Shown here: positions 60,430 to 64,000 of the stretch, piece after piece
Layout of the letters: every line of letters starts with the position of its first letter
Position numbering within the stretch: position 1 is the stretch's first letter
Source: Litomosoides sigmodontis
Lineage: Eukaryota; Nematoda; Chromadorea; Rhabditida; Onchocercidae
Direction: 5' to 3'
Length of the DNA stretch: 64,000 nucleotides
Assembly (NCBI GenBank): GCA_963070105.1
Contig: OY718804.1
Coordinates: 9,090,317-9,154,316, forward strand
Made by a program: the position numbers and the translations under genes
Notes under the pieces: model-generated
What the model saw: only the letters and a program-made list of their open reading frames with translations
Told to the model about the DNA's origin: nothing
Database searches by the model: none

Positions 60430-63194
60430 ATTATTATTGCTAGTTGGTGTTTTAGGACTTTTTGAAATTGTGTGAGAAAAAATTTTTTTCTCACACAAAT
60501 TTTTAGTGCTACCATTTACTGTGTAAGTTTTGGTAAAAATCGTTTATTATTTGAACATAAATAATTGGATATTATTGATTGGTACATTTTGAAATACATA
60601 ATTCACGCGCACAGCTGATATTTTCACAACGTTATCACTAAATTTCAATATCAGTTATTTTTTCGAGCAGATTGCACAGTCCTGTCAGTCTAAGCAGCCG
60701 CAAAAATGGCGTTTTTTTTTCTCGAACCTGTTTCAGCCGTTTATTTTTTTTTATTTAAATCGTTGCATTTTTTTTCTGAGAAAACGAACTGTACTGTTGC
60801 GAAAGGGAGGCAAAATGCGTACGGTAGAAAATTTTCGACGTAGTCATGTAATTCCATTCCATTTAAAAGCTATCATAGTGAAGTGATAAATTAAACTTTT
60901 ATGAAATGTCATTTAATTTAAGTCCAATTAAGACAAGCAATTAATGTTGATTTTTGATCGAAATTTCTGTGTAGAAAACGACAGTAGCTCGTTGACACAC
61001 CTCAATCCCCATGTTCATAGGACGCTCTTTTAATCACATAATTTTTAGTTAATTAATGCAATTGTAACTAATAGCTGTAAATTGCATTTTATCAAAATAC
61101 CAAGTCAATCAATACTTGCCATGACAATTGATCAATAATTCGTATATTTAACACATATTTTGACATTTAAAAATCGAAACTAATGTATAATTTTCATATG
61201 CTTTTATGAGAACTTTAAAGTAGAAAGTTTTTATTTTAATTGTTAAATGAGGGAACGATGAGAATACTTCGCTGTGAGAAATTTCACTTTTAATTTACTA
61301 CGGATCATAGCATTATTTGAGGATATTTTCCGGTTTCTTTCTGTTTTAACGATGAGATTAGGATCGGTTCTACGGTATGACAGTCTCCATCCGTCTCTTG
61401 CGTTGGAGGTGGTGGTGATGGTGGTGCGAAATGGTAAATTGATTAAATTTCAATCTTTTCACCCCAAAATGACCTTGCAATTTGTCCTACTAATTTTGTT
61501 CCAATTTTGCCTTCCTTTTTTCCCCTCCAATTCCGTTGTATTTTTCTGAATTTGTAAAGCATTAATGGATGATAATAAATTTCAAAATTTTTAAAAATTA
61601 AAAAACTTCTTTATTTTTTTTTGAATGTTTTCAGTGAAATATGAAATTATTCGCGGAAAATTATGAATGAGTCATTTTGATTTTGGAAATATTTCTTTTT
61701 TTTTTCGCTTTTTATTGTCAATTAAATGAAGTAATTAATTCAGTCTTTTCTTAATCGCACATCGTTTTGTGATACAACCAATATCCTTCATCCCTCACCT
61801 TCTTTAAATCATCGTCCTATCGTTATCATTATTATTACCACTATTATTATCATGATTATTAGCACTCGATGAGGAAAGGATTTGAAAGCACCTGAAGTGC
61901 ACCGTCTACAGTAGTAGCGTGTGTGGACTGAACTATTACTCTACCTGTTCACTTTTTTTTTTCATTAAGACGAAATGCCTGCTGAGACTAAGAGTGAATT
62001 AGCGGTCTTCACAAGCAATATGGTCAAATTAGTATCTTAGCCATGAATCTGTCGCATCCTCTCTGCCGCAACTGACGTGAAACGTGACCTTCCCACCTAT
62101 TTGGGACATTAAATTAAATTTGAATGTCATCCTCAACTCTCTCGTCTTATCGTTCTTCTCCGGCGAACGTGTAATTTTCCTCATTCTTTCAAAAATATTT
62201 AATAATTGTGTTCTACGAATGAACCGAATGGTATTTCTGTGAATAAACATGTTACAGAGGTGATGATGATGATAACGAATTTCTTATCAATAAATAAATG
62301 ATAATTTTGTTGTTCAAATTATAATTAATTTAATTAATTGCATAGTTGATAACGATCATTTAGATTGTAAAAAGAGCAAAATATCTAAAGTGAACATTTT
62401 AAAATGCCGTTTACTTTTACCACTACTCCCTCTCGCTCTCTCTCGCTCTGCCTTTATTCTTTGTACGATTCTAAATTTAATTTGCATTTTTGAACTAGCA
62501 AATTTGAGACGCACTTCCTACTCTTCCTTTTTGCACTCTCTAACAGCAGAAATAGCAAAATTTCGCAGTTTCATTTTCAACCTCTCAATTAACATATTAT
62601 TAAACAGCTCATTCTCACAACTTCGGAGGAAAAGCATTCATTAGCACTACTTTTATCACTAATGCTATTGTGATTGTGGTCAGTGGTCAGTGCTTGTCGT
62701 CGGCACTGTCAGGAAGTAATGATAGTGGCACTTCGCTAGAAATGACCAGTCATTCGGATAATTTTCCGATGACACTAGTGGATTTCAGTTGAACATTAAT
62801 TGATGCGCACATTCATTGATTGGGTCAGGAATGATCGAGAGGAGAAAGGGCAGCGAAAGAGAAGGAGAAAGTAAGTCGTGCAGCTTGAAAATCGTACAAA
62901 TTTTAAAATTTTCAAAAGGTAATTTTGTTCTACAAAAGTTTCATCCCTCACACTCTCTCTAACACTTTCATCTTCCATTTCCGCTAATTTCTTTTAAAAT
63001 AACTTTGATTACCATAAGTGTGGATAGGAAATAGGCTGTGTAAATTGTTATTAATAATTTCTCATCAAAAAGCATTGGACAAAGTCGTGAAGTAAGCGTA
63101 ATTAGCTTACATGTCAATTTAACCACTCTTCATTGTTTACCCATTTATTGCTCACTTTTGTTTGTTTGTCTTTTATTCAGTTTGTTTGTCTATT

Positions 63195-63330
63195 TCATTC
63201 ATTATTATTGTTGTCGTTGTTGTTGTTATTGTTGTTGTTTGTTTGTTTGTTGTTGTTGTTGTTGTTGTTGTTGTTTGTTGCTGTTGATGATGATGGTGAT
63301 GATGCTGACAATGGCAGTGATGATGGTAGG
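63195..63330 (+). repeat. Second, imperfect TTG/TTTG and GATGAT-type array
   Basis: TTG units mixed with TTTG and TTA, followed by GATGAT/GGTGAT-like units. Open frames across it are low-complexity (poly-Leu or poly-Cys, then acidic) and unlikely to be genes. Confidence 0.85.
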
Positions 63331-63744
63331 TAATTCGAAAATGTTTGGCACCGATTTCAATTGATTTTTATTATTTCACCGTGTTGCGGTGGTATGGACA
63401 GTTGTGACTCGGTGGTCAGCCGCACAATGCTATCTGGCATTTAAATCGCAGACACTTCCTTTTGTTCATTTCCAATTATCAATTCCATTCATTCAGTTTG
63501 TCCCTCGAAAACTATCAGTGAAATTCCAAGACATTTCATCTCATCCATGCAACCATCCTTCACTTTCTCCTCTCATTTCTACTTGAAGTGGTAATTACGG
63601 TACAATGAGTCATTGCAAGCAATAATAAGTTATACTGTACTTACGTGATAAGTTACTGACAACACTGGAAAGCCTAGCATTTCACATAATTCCAACCAAC
63701 CAACCTAGCATTAGATGATTACGTCATATATCATAGCAATTTCG

Positions 63745-63812
63745 AATTTATTATTATAAGTACTATTATTATTAATTATTATTATTGTAATTATTATTAC
63801 TATAATAACAGT
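63745..63812 (+). repeat. ATT/TTA trinucleotide-rich stretch
   Basis: A degenerate run of ATT, TTA and ATA units near the right edge. Simple sequence without coding potential. Confidence 0.7.
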
Positions 63813-64000
63813 AATAGTGCTACAAGTGATCGCTTATATCTGCATAGGATGCTTCGGTCTACTTTTATCAACTATTAAGTAAATTGAAAATAAAGCAATC
63901 CTTTTCTCCTCTAACATACACATATCACTCTGTAATACGCGTTACACACAATGCACAATTGCATAATTAATTAATATTTTTTAATTTTATTGGAATTGGA

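Noticed and set aside
62640..62791. Ser-rich open frame near the right edge
   Set aside because: No start, splice or homology evidence; may be chance or an exon of a gene outside the window.

Overview
The window is AT-rich nuclear DNA of a nematode. Genes are split into many exons of roughly 20-280 bases by GT-AG introns ending in TTTCAG or TTTTAG. Many start codons lie 6-70 bases after a splice-acceptor-like TTTTCAG/TTTTAG, as expected where spliced-leader trans-splicing operates. Gene content, codon use and the absence of operon-tight spacing suggest a filarial (clade III) worm, but the species is an inference. I built eleven gene models by joining exons whose reading phases agree and whose translations match known families.

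Layout, left to right. 1-1110 (-): 5' part of a SPB1/FTSJ3 rRNA methyltransferase. 1111-5755: no gene recognised. 5756-12305 (+): MTMR6/7/8-type myotubularin lipid phosphatase with a C-terminal FYVE-like finger and one GC-AG intron. 14528-17367 (+): SH2 plus tyrosine-kinase-like protein in which both domains have lost key residues, so a probable pseudokinase. 18208-23186 and 24782-29819 (+): a diverged tandem pair of S28 lysosomal Pro-X carboxypeptidase-like proteases; the second has a hydrophobic C-terminal tail. 30945-34896 (-): UBE3D-like HECT_2 E3 ligase. 35755-40254 (+): site-2 protease (MBTPS2). 40899-42875 (+): CCR4-NOT deadenylase CAF1/CNOT7. 43804-45686 (+): ribosomal protein RPL12. 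47478-52500 (+): alkyl-DHAP synthase ending in the peroxisomal signal SKL. 53788-56353 (+): ADP/ATP-dependent NAD(P)HX dehydratase. 56939-59548 (-): BAR-domain protein, convergent with the dehydratase. 59549-64000: intergenic or distal intronic sequence with a long TTG/CAA microsatellite and other simple repeats.

Most genes are housekeeping: ribosome biogenesis and translation (SPB1, RPL12), mRNA decay (CAF1), membrane and lipid biology (MTMR6, AGPS, S2P, BAR), metabolite repair (NAXD) and ubiquitylation (UBE3D). The less ordinary parts are the doubly degenerate SH2-pseudokinase and the S28 pair, whose members differ in intron positions and predicted membrane attachment. I saw no tRNA, rRNA, CRISPR or intact transposon.
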